Below, piece by piece: positions 33,547 to 43,323 of a stretch of DNA of 50,845 nt (positions are counted from its first letter, which is position 1; every line of letters begins with the position of its first letter). Position numbers and translations under genes: made by a program. The DNA comes from Terriglobia bacterium (GTDB taxonomy: Bacteria; Acidobacteriota; Terriglobia; Terriglobales; Acidobacteriaceae): assembly GCA_021324365.1 (NCBI GenBank), contig JAJPJE010000106.1, positions 1-50,845 on the forward strand. The letters are read 5' to 3'. The notes beneath the pieces are model-generated. The model searched no databases, was not told the DNA's origin, and saw only the letters and a list, made by a program, of their open reading frames with translations.

Positions 33547-34632
33547 TCACGATTTCTTATGCAAGCGCTCCAGCACAGCTCCCACAATCAGCGGTAGACC
33601 TACCGTGGCATCCAACAGCACCTCGCCGAACTTTCCCCCTTCCTCAGGCGGCACGAATTTTCCCCACGAGACCGCTTCCGTGTAAGGGCTTCCCGAGAGG
33701 CCTCCCCACTGCACCGGTTCCGGACAAATCCGCAGGCCGTAGTGGTAGCGTTTCAGCGGAATATCTTCCCCGCCCCGGCGAACACGCAATTCGCAATATG
33801 GCCCGAATTGTTGGGACCAGTTACGAGGTACGCCACCGCCGATTGTGAAAATGCCCAGGCGCTTTTGCCGAAGCAACGTGTCTGCAAAGAAGTTCAAATC
33901 TTCAAAAGGATCATAGCGTAGCAGTGGACGGCTCTCTTTTTTACGCTTGCGATTGTGCAGGGCGAAATCAAGCCCCATCTCCGAATCGGTAAATGCCGGA
34001 ACAAACACGGGAACGTTCTTTTCATAGGCGGAGCGCAAAATGCCTCGCCCGTCTGCGTGCTTGTGCAGATATTCCCCGATGTTGCGGTTCAGCTTGTAGG
34101 AACAGACTGTCTCGTTGTGATCCCATTTATCGAGGAGGGGAGCGACGATCCCCTCCACGAAATCCAGGTTCGTCTCCGGCTCCAGGGTGTCGTAAACGCG
34201 GTTGTATCCAGCCTCATAGAGCTCCACATCGTTGAGCTTGGCATCGTAGACGAAATGCGAACGACCGGCCGCCTCGACAAGTCCATGCGCCATAAGCGCA
34301 CCAGTTGAGACAACGGCCTTAATGATTCCGTTGTCGATCAGATCGCAGATGACCACGCCCTGCTTCGCTACTGTCATGGCCCCGGCAAGCGTCATGACGA
34401 CGAAGCAGTCCCGGTCGCGTGCCATGGCTTCCAGCACGTCGGCCCCGATACCTATCTCACGCGCGGTGAAGGCCGTCTTGCCCATAGCCCGCACCAGATC
34501 GTCGACGCCGTGAATTTTGGAGAGATCGAGTGGTTCCAGCGGAACCAGTTTGTCTTTGAATGGATCGTGTAACTCGCGGTCGATACCAGTTCCTTCTTGA
34601 TGCTGATGATGGCTATGTTTATCGTGCGACAC
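33547..34632 (-). CDS. speY: deoxyhypusine-synthase homologue (SpeY-like homospermidine synthase candidate)
   Basis: 361 residues. Deoxyhypusine synthase fold: VVMTLAGAMTVAKQGVVICDLID (NAD region), STGALMAHGLVEA, FTDSEMGLDFAL, FTIGGGVPRNW and PYTEAVSWGKF, where Lys325 is the conserved catalytic lysine. N-terminus is His-rich (HSHHQHQ). Bacteria lack eIF5A, so bacterial homologues act instead in polyamine synthesis; SpeY of Anabaena makes homospermidine. The neighbouring genes make agmatine, N-carbamoylputrescine and putrescine, which supports a role in joining a putrescine-derived aminobutyl group. Divergent from the amidase gene (190 bp). The exact substrates are inferred; this is not an eIF5A modifier. 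Confidence 0.85.
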   Translation of the reverse strand: MSHDKHSHHQHQEGTGIDRELHDPFKDKLVPLEPLDLSKIHGVDDLVRAMGKTAFTAREIGIGADVLEAMARDRDCFVVMTLAGAMTVAKQGVVICDLIDNGIIKAVVSTGALMAHGLVEAAGRSHFVYDAKLNDVELYEAGYNRVYDTLEPETNLDFVEGIVAPLLDKWDHNETVCSYKLNRNIGEYLHKHADGRGILRSAYEKNVPVFVPAFTDSEMGLDFALHNRKRKKESRPLLRYDPFEDLNFFADTLLRQKRLGIFTIGGGVPRNWSQQFGPYCELRVRRGGEDIPLKRYHYGLRICPEPVQWGGLSGSPYTEAVSWGKFVPPEEGGKFGEVLLDATVGLPLIVGAVLERLHKKS

Positions 34633-34822
34633 TATGACTCCTCATGGTTGCGACATCTGCGCCGCTTCGCTCCAGCAAACTTTCCAAGCTACAGAAACGT
34701 GAACACCGCAGTCAATGACATAACACCGCATGTGCTGATGTTCACATTCGTTCAATATTGCGCCGGCCTTTTGTTCTTGCTCGAATGCTATTCTATGAAT
34801 CGAATTTACGGAGATCGAATAC

Positions 34823-35725
34823 TTGGCAGCCGAGTCCTACAAGGTCGGCCTGGTGCAGATGCGATGTGGTCCAGAGCCTGAAGAGAATCTGGAACACGCA
34901 ATGGAGATGGTGCGCGAAGCCGCAGGCAAGGGTGCGAACGTGGTGTGCTTGCCCGAACTGTTCATGACTCAGTATTTCTGCCAGCGTGAAGAACACGGCT
35001 TCTTCGATTTGGCTGAGCCAGTTCCCGGCCCTACAACTACAAGGCTTTCGCAGCTCGCGCGTCAACAGGGCGTAGTGCTGATTGCTTCTCTCTTCGAAAA
35101 ACGCGCACCCGGTATTTATCACAACACGGCTGCCGTGTTTGACGAAGACGGATCGTTAAAGGGCATCTACCGCAAGATGCACATACCTGACGATCCGCTT
35201 TACTACGAGAAGTTCTATTTCACCCCCGGCGACCTGGGTTTCAAGGCGATCGACACAAATGTAGGTAAAGTTGGCACATTGGTTTGCTGGGATCAGTGGT
35301 ATCCGGAAGGCGCACGGTTGACAGCGCTGCAGGGTGCGAACGTACTGTTCTATCCGACAGCCATTGGATGGCATCCCTCCGAGAGACAAGAGTGGGGCGA
35401 AGCACAACACGATGCATGGCGGACAATCCAACGGGCTCATGCGATTGCGAATGGAGTTTACGTGGCGGTGGTGAATCGTGTGGGACATGAAACGGGAAAT
35501 ATCCGAGGTAATGAAGCAAAGGGAGCAGGCCTCGATTTCTGGGGAGGATCGTTCATCGCCGATGCTTTTGGGCGCGTCATTGCGGAAGCCTCGCACGATA
35601 AAGAAGAAATCCTGATCGGCAAAGTCGATTTGAAAAAGATGGAAGAAATACGCCGGAATTGGCCGTTCCTTCGCGATCGTCGTATCGACAGCTACACACC
35701 CATCACGCAACGTTTTATCGACTGA
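34823..35725 (+). CDS. aguB: N-carbamoylputrescine amidase (nitrilase superfamily)
   Basis: 300 residues from TTG 34823, GGAG (34810-34813) upstream. Hydrolyses N-carbamoylputrescine to putrescine, CO2 and ammonia. Catalytic triad of the nitrilase superfamily is intact: Glu45 (CLPELF), Lys118 (YRKMHIP) and Cys155 (LVCWDQWYPEGAR). Other family motifs: FFDLAEPVPGPTT, FYFTPGD, IGWHP. The pattern and length fit the AguB branch rather than other amidases. Its stop is 2 nt ahead of the agmatine deiminase TTG, so the two are cotranscribed and probably translationally coupled. Confidence 0.93.
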   Translation: MAAESYKVGLVQMRCGPEPEENLEHAMEMVREAAGKGANVVCLPELFMTQYFCQREEHGFFDLAEPVPGPTTTRLSQLARQQGVVLIASLFEKRAPGIYHNTAAVFDEDGSLKGIYRKMHIPDDPLYYEKFYFTPGDLGFKAIDTNVGKVGTLVCWDQWYPEGARLTALQGANVLFYPTAIGWHPSERQEWGEAQHDAWRTIQRAHAIANGVYVAVVNRVGHETGNIRGNEAKGAGLDFWGGSFIADAFGRVIAEASHDKEEILIGKVDLKKMEEIRRNWPFLRDRRIDSYTPITQRFID

Positions 35726-35727
35726 AA

Positions 35728-36867
35728 TTGGCCAGCACGCGCACAACTCAAATTGCAGCTTCCCGCACCCCGGCGGAACTTGGTTACCGAATGCCTGCCG
35801 AATGGGAGCCTCACTCCGCCACGTGGCTGGCTTGGCCACATCATAAGGCTGACTGGCCGGGCAAATTTCAGCCGATCCCGTGGGTGTTTGCGGAAATCGT
35901 GCGATATCTCTCGCGCTGTGAGCGGGTAGAGTTGCTGGTCCGGGATGAAGAGGAAGAAGCCTTCGCACGCAAAGTACTCCGTTTTACTGGTATTGCCCTG
36001 GACGAGGAGCGCCATAGCCCGAGGATGAACGGCGTCTGTTTTCATCGATGGGCCACCGATCGAATCTGGACACGTGACTATGGAGCAATCTTCGTTCGCC
36101 GAGCAAATGGGTCCATGCGGCACGCCCAGTCGCAGTTTTCATTGGGAACGACGAACTGGAAATTCAACGCATGGGCAAAGTATCCCAACTCTAAGAACGA
36201 CGACAAGATCGCGGGCCGCATTGCGCGCTTGCTCAAACTGCCTGAATGGCAGCCTTTGTCGGATGGAAAGAGAGTAGTGCTCGAGGGCGGCAGCATCGAC
36301 GTTAATGGCCTTGGAACATTAATCACAACGGAGGAATGCCTGCTGAGCGACGTACAGCAACGCAACCCCGGCTTGTCGCGTGAAGACGTCGAAAAGGTTT
36401 TCGCGGATTATCTGGGTATCAAGAACGTTATTTGGCTCGGGCGAGGCATTGTCGGTGACGACACGCATGGCCACGTGGATGACATTGCGCGCTTTGTTGC
36501 GCCCGATACCGTTGTGGCTGTGGTGGAACCGAATCCGAAAGACCCCAACCACAAACCGCTGAAGCAGAACCTGCAGACGCTGCGGCGAGCAGTGGATCAG
36601 GATGGCAAGCCGCTAAAGATAGTCGAGATGCCTATGCCGGCGCCGGTCTACTTCCGCGGCCAGCGCTTGCCTGCCAGTTACGCAAATTTTTATATCGCGA
36701 ATGGCGTGGTGCTGGTGCCGGTGTTTAACGATCCGAATGATCGGATTGCTTTAAACATCTTGGCGGACCAGTTTCGCGATCGTGAAGTGGTAGGTATTGG
36801 CTGTCGCGACTTTATTTGGGGCTTGGGCGCAATTCACTGCATGACGCAGCAGCAACCTGCGGGATGA
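35728..36867 (+). CDS. aguA: agmatine deiminase
   Basis: 379 residues from TTG 35728; a start at ATG 35791 would give 358 and keep the core (MPAEWEPHSATWLAWPH), so the exact start is uncertain. Converts agmatine to N-carbamoylputrescine and ammonia. Guanidine-modifying fold: RIWTRDYGAIFV, WKFNAWAKYP, VLEGGSIDVNGLGT, GDDTHGHVDDIARFV (substrate Asp/His) and the C-terminal GLGAIHCMTQQQP with catalytic Cys371 (numbered from 35728). Second gene of the aguB-aguA pair; converges with a methyltransferase gene. Confidence 0.94.
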   Translation: MASTRTTQIAASRTPAELGYRMPAEWEPHSATWLAWPHHKADWPGKFQPIPWVFAEIVRYLSRCERVELLVRDEEEEAFARKVLRFTGIALDEERHSPRMNGVCFHRWATDRIWTRDYGAIFVRRANGSMRHAQSQFSLGTTNWKFNAWAKYPNSKNDDKIAGRIARLLKLPEWQPLSDGKRVVLEGGSIDVNGLGTLITTEECLLSDVQQRNPGLSREDVEKVFADYLGIKNVIWLGRGIVGDDTHGHVDDIARFVAPDTVVAVVEPNPKDPNHKPLKQNLQTLRRAVDQDGKPLKIVEMPMPAPVYFRGQRLPASYANFYIANGVVLVPVFNDPNDRIALNILADQFRDREVVGIGCRDFIWGLGAIHCMTQQQPAG

Positions 36868-36904
36868 GAGATCACCCGCTCGAGGGCTGCGGGCTCCACA
36901 AAAT

Positions 36905-37522
36905 CTACTTCGCTTTCATTGCAACCAGCTCGGCGACGGCGCGATCTTTGATTGTTTCACGGTAATAAAGCGTTCGCAGATTCGGAAATGCATGCAGGAG
37001 CTCATTCTGCCGCAGTAAATGAGCCGGGTTCTTTGGTCCAGTCTCATACTGAAGCTGTTCGCCGGTGTAGGTTTTGTAGATCAGGATGCCGCCCGGCTTG
37101 AGGGCAGATTCCAGAGCGCTAAACAGATCGCGCTGCAGATAGTAGAAAACCAGCACGAGATCATACTTTTTGCGGTCGGGGCTCCAGGAATTGAGATCAC
37201 GAACCAGAAAGTCGATATTCACGCCGCGCTGTTCGGCTTTCTTCTCCGCTTTTTCGAATGCGACCTCGGAAATATCGACGACCGATACCTTCCAGCGCAA
37301 TTCCGCGAGCCAAATGGCGTGGCGGCCCAATCCGCCGGCAATGTCGAGGGCCGCTCCAGCCTTAGGGAATAACGGCGCAACGAAATGCTCGTAGGCTTCC
37401 AGGAGAAATGGGTCTGGTTCAAAAGAAAGATTTTCTTGCTCCGAATAACGTCGATTCCATGCGCCCCGTTCATCTGCGTCAAATTCCCAAAGCCGGTTCT
37501 CGCTGCTGGTCTCGCTCGGCAT
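36905..37522 (-). CDS. class I SAM-dependent methyltransferase
   Basis: 205 residues. Motif I ALDIAGGLGRHAIWLA (about 58-73) for SAM binding, SVVDISEVAFEKAEKKA (acidic end of strand 2, Asp), and FDLVLVFYYLQRDL-type motif II/III region. The shape (short, soluble, TehB-like) is of small-molecule methyltransferases, often annotated tellurite resistance or generic. The substrate is unknown. Its placement after the polyamine locus (convergent, 37 bp) may be chance. Confidence 0.82.
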   Translation of the reverse strand: MPSETSSENRLWEFDADERGAWNRRYSEQENLSFEPDPFLLEAYEHFVAPLFPKAGAALDIAGGLGRHAIWLAELRWKVSVVDISEVAFEKAEKKAEQRGVNIDFLVRDLNSWSPDRKKYDLVLVFYYLQRDLFSALESALKPGGILIYKTYTGEQLQYETGPKNPAHLLRQNELLHAFPNLRTLYYRETIKDRAVAELVAMKAK

Positions 37523-37666
37523 TTTCTGAGCTCCTTTCGGCCCTGTTCACCATCGTAATTGCCTCATGAGCCATCTGCAATCAGGCTCGATGTCGTTCCA
37601 ACAACGTTCGCTAATTGAGCTAAAATTGCTTCAACGCATGTGGGGGAGAGTCATCTAAGCAATCTC

Positions 37667-38428
37667 ATGGCGACCTTAAATCCGACTTTCGCACCGAAGG
37701 TTCCCAAGTTGCGTCCAGCCGATGGTGGGGGTGGACCCGTCAATCGAAATCGTGGAGGCGGCGGCGGTGGCGGCGGCGGCCGGGGTGATAACCAGCCCGA
37801 CTTCGGCGAGCAGCTGCGTAAAGGCCGATTCGCTATGGCAATCGGGCTTACGGCCGTGTTTATGCTGTTTATTTCGTTCTCGAGCGCCTTCATTGTGCGG
37901 CAGTCGCTGGGTCGTTGGGATGTCCGCACACAAAGTTATATTTCTGACTGGACTCATGTTTCCCTTCCCTTGGCGCTCTTCGGATTCAACACCCTGCTCC
38001 TGATTTTGAGCAGCGTCACCTTAGAACTCGCCCGGAGGCGCACATTCCGCGAAGCTGCCTTGGCTCCTGCTACAGCAATTCCCGGTGTAGCAGTGCATAA
38101 AGAACACGGATTTCCATGGCTCGAGATCACGCTGCTTCTGGGAATCGGATTTCTTGTGGGACAGGTATCTGCCTGGCGAAATCTAGCTGAGCATGGTTTC
38201 TATTTGTCCGGGAGTCCCGGAAGTTCTTTCGCTTACATCATTACCGGAATGCACGCCCTTCACCTTGCCGGCGGGATCCTGGCGCTGCTCTATGCGGCAA
38301 CGGTGATCCGATGGCGCAGCCAAGCCTTGGAACGCAGGCGCGTGGCAGTCGACGTGACCGCGTGGTACTGGCACTTCATGACCGTGCTTTGGGTTTTCAT
38401 CTTCGGCCTGTTGACGCTTGCGACGTAG
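37667..38428 (+). CDS. coxC: heme-copper oxidase subunit III (cytochrome c oxidase subunit III-like)
   Basis: 253 residues if started at ATG 37667; a GTG at 37640 would add nine. Near the N-terminus is a Gly-rich soluble stretch ([17 protein letters not shown]), then about five membrane segments. The segments [51 protein letters not shown] (conserved H) and C-terminal [21 protein letters not shown] are subunit III landmarks, including the YWHFM helix. It forms part of a proton-pumping terminal oxidase in the inner membrane. No subunit I, II or assembly gene is adjacent in this window, so it is a stand-alone copy here. Confidence 0.88.
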   Translation: MATLNPTFAPKVPKLRPADGGGGPVNRNRGGGGGGGGGRGDNQPDFGEQLRKGRFAMAIGLTAVFMLFISFSSAFIVRQSLGRWDVRTQSYISDWTHVSLPLALFGFNTLLLILSSVTLELARRRTFREAALAPATAIPGVAVHKEHGFPWLEITLLLGIGFLVGQVSAWRNLAEHGFYLSGSPGSSFAYIITGMHALHLAGGILALLYAATVIRWRSQALERRRVAVDVTAWYWHFMTVLWVFIFGLLTLAT

Positions 38429-38464
38429 TTCACAATTCGAGCGCACCCGTCGCCCCTACGGCGA

Positions 38465-38494
38465 TTGAGCGCTTCCCTGTCCTGCTCGTATAAT
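38465..38494 (+). promoter_or_regulatory. sigma70-type promoter for uvrA
   Basis: TTGAGC (38465-38470), 18-bp spacer, TATAAT (38489-38494). The -10 is followed by GAGAGATT, the same 14-bp string that carries the ileS -10. Initiation near 38501 gives a ~95-nt leader. Confidence 0.6.
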
Positions 38495-38596
38495 GAGAGA
38501 TTCTGCATGCCAACTTGGGCCTGCTGTGGGCAGCCCTTATGAATTACCGGCCACAATGGGGTGAGCCGGCTAGCCACGGCTGCAGTTCTGGTCCTG

Positions 38597-41527
38597 ATGT
38601 CGACGGAAAACATTGTCGTTCGTGGCGCACGCGTCCACAATCTGAAAAACATTGATTTCGAAATACCCCACAACACCCTAACGGTGGTAACCGGCGTGTC
38701 GGGTTCGGGCAAATCTTCCCTCGCCTTCGACACGATCTATGCGGAAGGTCAGCGCCGCTACGTGGAGTCACTTTCGGCCTATGCTCGGCAGTTCCTGGAG
38801 CGAATCGAAAAACCAGATGTCGACCATATCGACGGAATCGCTCCGGCAGTTGCGATCCGCCAGAAGAATACAACGCGAAATCCCCGATCTACGGTAGCCA
38901 CGGCGACGGAAATCTACGACTACCTGCGTTTGCTGTTTGCGCGTGTAGGGCGAACCCACTGCAAGCAATGTGGACGCCTGGTACAGCGAGACACTATCGA
39001 TCAGACTGCTGAAGCCGTACTTGCGCTTGGGGAAGGAATGCGGGTCCAAGTGTTGTTTCCCTTGCAGGTCGCGCAGCAAGCTCCGGAAATAGAGAAGAAA
39101 CCGAAGGGGCGTAAGAAGAAAGCCGCGGTGACTTCGCCGAACTCGGAACTGCTGAAATCAAAGCTCTTTGAGCTTCGGAAAAAAGGCTTTACGCGCCTTT
39201 ACCAAGGCGGTCAGGTTTTCGAATTCTCAACCCCTGAATCGCTGTTGGACGTGAACTTCAATGAGCCGGTATGGATTCTTGTTGACCGCCTCGTGATCTC
39301 CTCCGACATACGCTCACGCATCGTGGATTCTATCGAGATTTGCTATCGAGAGGCAGGCGCGGTCATCTTTGAGACAGCGCCCAGCGAGGGCGACCCGCAG
39401 CGCCTTCGCTTTTCACAGAGATTCGAATGCAAGCACTGCCATCTCAAGTACGAAGAGCCTGAGCCGCGACTGTTTTCGTTCAACAACCCGTACGGCGCCT
39501 GCCCGCGCTGCCAGGGATTCGGTAACACAATCGATTTCGATTTGGATCTCGTGATTCCGGATAAGTCGCTTACCCTTCAGCAAGGGGCGATTGAACCGTG
39601 GACGAAGCCGAAGTACCGGTCGCTCGGTAATGAGATGAAACGCTATGCGAAGCAGGCCGGCATTCCTCTTGATGTGCCGTGGGCTGACCTCGATGCAGAG
39701 CAGCGGAGCGTGATCATCAATGGCGATGCTCGCTTTTGGGGTATTCGCGGATTCTTCGAGCACCTGGAGCGCAAGAAGTACAAGCTGCACGTGCGCGTGT
39801 TCCTGAGTCGGTATCGCGGCTATTCCACATGCAGCACCTGCGCCGGAGCGCGACTGCGCCCGGAGGCGCGGCTGGTGAAACTTGGCGGAAGAGACATCTG
39901 CCAAATTTGTGCAATGACCGTAGAAGAAGCTGGCGAATTCTTCCAAAAGGTGGACCTGACGCGAGAAGAAGCGGATATTGCCGAAAAGATTCTGGACGAA
40001 GTTCGTGATCGTCTGAAATTCTTGCAGGAAGTCGGGTTGGAGTACCTGACGCTGGATCGCTTGTCCTCAACCCTCAGCGGAGGCGAGGCGCAGCGCATTC
40101 AACTTGCGACTTCCTTGGGCTCGCGACTAGTAGGAACACTTTACGTGCTCGATGAACCGTCAATCGGGCTTCATAGCCGCGACACCGAGAGGCTCATCAA
40201 GATCCTGCAAGAGCTGCGCAATTTGGGAAACACAATTCTGGTCGTCGAGCACGATCCTGAAATCATGAAGTCGAGCGATCGGATTCTTGACCTGGGTCCT
40301 GGCGCTGGAGAAAACGGCGGCAAAGTCATCGCTACGGGAACCTACGACGCAATCAAGCACGCGTCCGGATCACTAACCGGACGCTATCTGGCGAATGAAC
40401 TTCATATTCAAATCCCCGGACAGCGTCGCAAGCCTGGGAAACAGGTCCTTAAGCTGACTGGAGCAAAAGAGCACAATCTGAAGAATATCAGCCTGACTAT
40501 TCCGTTACGTATGCTGGTGGCGGTGACTGGCGTTTCCGGATCGGGGAAATCGACGCTGGTGCACGACGTTCTTTACCACGCACTGGCGGCTGCTACAAAG
40601 CAAACCAATGGGTCAGTGCCGACTTCACACGTTCTAGCCAATCTGGACGGCACGCAGTGGGTGGATGAAGTGGTGCTGGTGGATCAGTCGCCCATCGGGC
40701 GGACACCACGATCCAACCCCGTCACGTATATCAAAGCGTTTGACTCCATCCGCGACCTGTTTGCTTCGTTGCCGGAGGCGCAGAAGCGCGGTTTCAACGC
40801 CGGGCACTTCTCTTTCAACATACCAGGTGGACGCTGTGAAACCTGCCAGGGCGACGGCACGGTTACGGTTGAAATGCAATTTCTGGCTGACGTGGAGTTG
40901 GTCTGCGAAGACTGCAAGGGGACCCGCTACAAGCCACAAGTGCTCGGCGTCCGTTATAAGGGCAAGAACATTCATGAAGTGCTGAATTTAACGGTGCGCG
41001 AAGCGCTGCAGTTCTTTTCCGGAATTCCGAAAATCACGGATAAGTTGAGAGTCCTGGAGGAAGTGGGCTTAGGTTATCTGCGCCTGGGCCAGTCAGCAAC
41101 GACTTTGAGCGGCGGTGAAGCGCAGCGCATGAAGCTCGCAGCCCATCTGCAAGGCAAGAAACGCATCATGGCGAACTCTGAGGAAGAGAAGGCCGAGCAG
41201 GAGCGCAAGCAGCCGCGAATTCTATATATTTTCGACGAGCCCACCACGGGGCTCCACTTTGACGATGTGAGCAAGCTACTGGCCGCTTTTCGGCGATTAA
41301 TTGATGCAGGCGGCTCGATTATCGTGATCGAACACAACTTGGACGTGATCAAAACTGCGGATTGGGTGATTGATTTGGGCCCCGAAGGCGGAGAGCGCGG
41401 TGGCAACGTAGTGGCGGCTGGAACGCCCGAGGATGTAGCTAACGTCGAAAAGTCGTATACCGGCCAGTGGCTCTCGCGCATCCTAGGTAACGGAGCTGAA
41501 TTGCGGAGCGACAACAGTTCCCACTGA
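38597..41527 (+). CDS. uvrA: excinuclease ABC subunit UvrA
   Basis: 976 residues from ATG 38597; the canonical start [20 protein letters not shown] argues against the earlier GTG 38561. Damage-recognition ATPase of nucleotide excision repair, a dimer that loads UvrB. Two ABC-ATPase halves: Walker A GVSGSGKS at 33-40 and GVSGSGKST near 645, ABC signatures LSGGEAQR near 495 and 838, and the Zn motifs CxxC...CPRC (about 276-315) and CETCQGDG...CEDC (about 750-780). An insertion with a Lys-rich run (KPKGRKKK, about 170-180) lengthens the first half slightly. Promoter at 38465-38494. Cytosolic. Confidence 0.96.
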   Translation: MSTENIVVRGARVHNLKNIDFEIPHNTLTVVTGVSGSGKSSLAFDTIYAEGQRRYVESLSAYARQFLERIEKPDVDHIDGIAPAVAIRQKNTTRNPRSTVATATEIYDYLRLLFARVGRTHCKQCGRLVQRDTIDQTAEAVLALGEGMRVQVLFPLQVAQQAPEIEKKPKGRKKKAAVTSPNSELLKSKLFELRKKGFTRLYQGGQVFEFSTPESLLDVNFNEPVWILVDRLVISSDIRSRIVDSIEICYREAGAVIFETAPSEGDPQRLRFSQRFECKHCHLKYEEPEPRLFSFNNPYGACPRCQGFGNTIDFDLDLVIPDKSLTLQQGAIEPWTKPKYRSLGNEMKRYAKQAGIPLDVPWADLDAEQRSVIINGDARFWGIRGFFEHLERKKYKLHVRVFLSRYRGYSTCSTCAGARLRPEARLVKLGGRDICQICAMTVEEAGEFFQKVDLTREEADIAEKILDEVRDRLKFLQEVGLEYLTLDRLSSTLSGGEAQRIQLATSLGSRLVGTLYVLDEPSIGLHSRDTERLIKILQELRNLGNTILVVEHDPEIMKSSDRILDLGPGAGENGGKVIATGTYDAIKHASGSLTGRYLANELHIQIPGQRRKPGKQVLKLTGAKEHNLKNISLTIPLRMLVAVTGVSGSGKSTLVHDVLYHALAAATKQTNGSVPTSHVLANLDGTQWVDEVVLVDQSPIGRTPRSNPVTYIKAFDSIRDLFASLPEAQKRGFNAGHFSFNIPGGRCETCQGDGTVTVEMQFLADVELVCEDCKGTRYKPQVLGVRYKGKNIHEVLNLTVREALQFFSGIPKITDKLRVLEEVGLGYLRLGQSATTLSGGEAQRMKLAAHLQGKKRIMANSEEEKAEQERKQPRILYIFDEPTTGLHFDDVSKLLAAFRRLIDAGGSIIVIEHNLDVIKTADWVIDLGPEGGERGGNVVAAGTPEDVANVEKSYTGQWLSRILGNGAELRSDNSSH

Positions 41528-41575
41528 TTTTTCGTGCACCGTGCGGTATCTTTGTAGGTCGCGCCTTACCAGTTC

Positions 41576-42898
41576 ATGAGGAAAGTGGCCCCATCCAAGG
41601 CAATTGTCGCGGTTCTCCTTTTCGTATCCTTCCCTGCCCTCAGTCAGCAAACCGGCCGTACCGTTCGCCATCACCAGGAAGCCGTTGCAGATCCCCTCGC
41701 GGTGCAACTCGATGAAGCGGAACGCGCCCTGGAAAAGAACGATTTTGTCGGGGCCGAAAAGCTCCTTCAGAGCGCTGTCAGCAAAGATCCGAAGAACTAT
41801 CGCGCCTGGTACGATCTGGGTTACGTCTACACGGCAACCAATCGCCGACTCGAAGCCGTGGAAGCATATCGAAAATCCATAGCTGCGAACCCCCAGGTAT
41901 TCGAATCCAACCTCAATCTTGGACTGCTACTGGAACAGATGAACGATGTGGAAGCTGCGAGGTACTTGACTGCCGCTATTGCGCTAAAGCCTGCTTCGCA
42001 TCCTGAACAAAGTCTGGCGCAGGCGTATCTGTCGTTGGGGCATGTGATCCAGAAGGACAAACCCGAGGAGGCCTTGAAGGCGTATCGGCTTGCAGCTGAG
42101 TTGCAGCCGCAAGATCCGGCGCCGCATCTGCAGGCCGCGATCCTGTTGCAACAGCAACAGAATTTCTCCGAAGCGGCCGCGGAGTTTCAACGTGCGATGG
42201 AGCTCGATTCCGGGAGCGACGATGCTGTTGCGGGTTTCGTCAGCGCGTCTTCGCGGTCGGGACAACTGCCCCAGGCGGAATCGCTGTTACGAACCCTGAT
42301 TGCAAAACAACCGACCAGTGGGACGTTGCATGTCCAACTCGGCCGCGTTCTCGCCGCACAAAACAAGAATGATGAAGCGATCAGCGAGCTGTCGCGAGGT
42401 TTAGAACTGGCACCGGCAGACGCCAAGGCGAATGAAGAATTGATCCAGCTATTACTTGCACAGAAGAAATACTCAGAAGCTCTGCCATACTTGAAGGTGG
42501 CTGTACAGACGAATGATGGCGATCCAAATCTGCACTACCTTTTGGGGACGACATATATTCGCAACAAGAATTTTCCTGAAGCGCAGGACGAACTAATCAA
42601 AGCAGTGAAATTGAAATCTGATTTCGGACAGGCATATAACGATCTGGCATTCGCTGCCTCCGAAAACAAGAACTTTAAGCTTTGCGTGATGGCCCTGGAT
42701 GCGCGTGCGAAATTTCTCCCAGAAACGTCGTTCACATATTTTCTCCGCGCCACGGCGCTCGACCATCTCCACGACTGGCCGGATGCCATCATCAATTACG
42801 AAAAGTTTCTTGCTGTCGACGATGGTAAGCTGCCAGACCAGGAGTGGCAGGCCAGACACCGCTTGATTGCTATTGACCCAAAGAGAAGAAAGAAGTGA
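41576..42898 (+). CDS. exported TPR-repeat protein
   Basis: 440 residues with an N-terminal signal (KAIVAVLLFVSFPALSQQ). The rest is a solenoid of TPR repeats: the A-helix/B-helix pattern with W/Y, LG, A...P spacing appears at least eight times (e.g. NYRAWYDLGYVYTATNRRLEAVEAYRKSIAANP and PNLHYLLGTTYIRNKNFPEAQDELIKAVKLKS). Likely a periplasmic scaffold. Its stop TGA overlaps the next start (ATG 42898 or GTG 42895), and that gene in turn overlaps a third, so the three are one coupled operon. The partner proteins are unknown. Confidence 0.85.
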   Translation: MRKVAPSKAIVAVLLFVSFPALSQQTGRTVRHHQEAVADPLAVQLDEAERALEKNDFVGAEKLLQSAVSKDPKNYRAWYDLGYVYTATNRRLEAVEAYRKSIAANPQVFESNLNLGLLLEQMNDVEAARYLTAAIALKPASHPEQSLAQAYLSLGHVIQKDKPEEALKAYRLAAELQPQDPAPHLQAAILLQQQQNFSEAAAEFQRAMELDSGSDDAVAGFVSASSRSGQLPQAESLLRTLIAKQPTSGTLHVQLGRVLAAQNKNDEAISELSRGLELAPADAKANEELIQLLLAQKKYSEALPYLKVAVQTNDGDPNLHYLLGTTYIRNKNFPEAQDELIKAVKLKSDFGQAYNDLAFAASENKNFKLCVMALDARAKFLPETSFTYFLRATALDHLHDWPDAIINYEKFLAVDDGKLPDQEWQARHRLIAIDPKRRKK

Positions 42899-43323
42899 TG
42901 CGCTATTCGATTTCTGTGCTGGTACTGGCTCTCACGTCGGCATTGTTCGCTAGCCAGAAGACGCCACTTGAAGAGTTACAGCACAAAATCGAGACGTCCC
43001 ATGGCGGTAAGCAGGCGAATTTCCTTATGCAACTGGCACATCTGCAGGCACAAACAGCTGACCAACTCTATCAAAATGGAGACAGCGAGAACGGGCTGGC
43101 AAATCTCCAGAGTTCCACTGCGAGCGCCAACGAAGCGACTTCGGTGGCCCTCGATAGCGGCAAGCGTCTGAAAGACACTGAAATCGAATTGCGGAAGCTC
43201 TCCGATCGGATGCAAACGATAAGACAAAATGCCAACTTTGAAGACCGCAGGCCGATTGATCAGTTGATTCAAAATATCGAGCAGGACCGCAATAAGCTGC
43301 TTGATCGGATGTTCAAGAAATGA
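42898..43323 (+). CDS. exported helical protein of the TPR operon
   Basis: 141 residues from ATG 42898 (GTG 42895 adds one Met). Signal peptide RYSISVLVLALTSALFASQK. The mature part is almost all alpha-helical and charged: LEELQHKIETSHGGKQANFLMQLAHLQAQTADQLYQNG, then DTEIELRKLSDRMQTIRQNANFEDRRP and a terminal IQNIEQDRNKLLDRMFKK, a coiled-coil or helical-bundle pattern. No family recognised. It starts within the TPR stop and ends by overlapping (ATGA, 43320-43323) the third gene. Confidence 0.7.
   Translation: MRYSISVLVLALTSALFASQKTPLEELQHKIETSHGGKQANFLMQLAHLQAQTADQLYQNGDSENGLANLQSSTASANEATSVALDSGKRLKDTEIELRKLSDRMQTIRQNANFEDRRPIDQLIQNIEQDRNKLLDRMFKK

Noticed and set aside
33547-34632. True deoxyhypusine synthase acting on eIF5A
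   Set aside because: Bacteria have no eIF5A, and the neighbours are polyamine genes; a SpeY-like role is more likely.
35659-35727. Upstream extension of agmatine deiminase into aguB
   Set aside because: Start codon lies inside aguB, and the added residues do not resemble the family; TTG 35728 or ATG 35791 is more likely.
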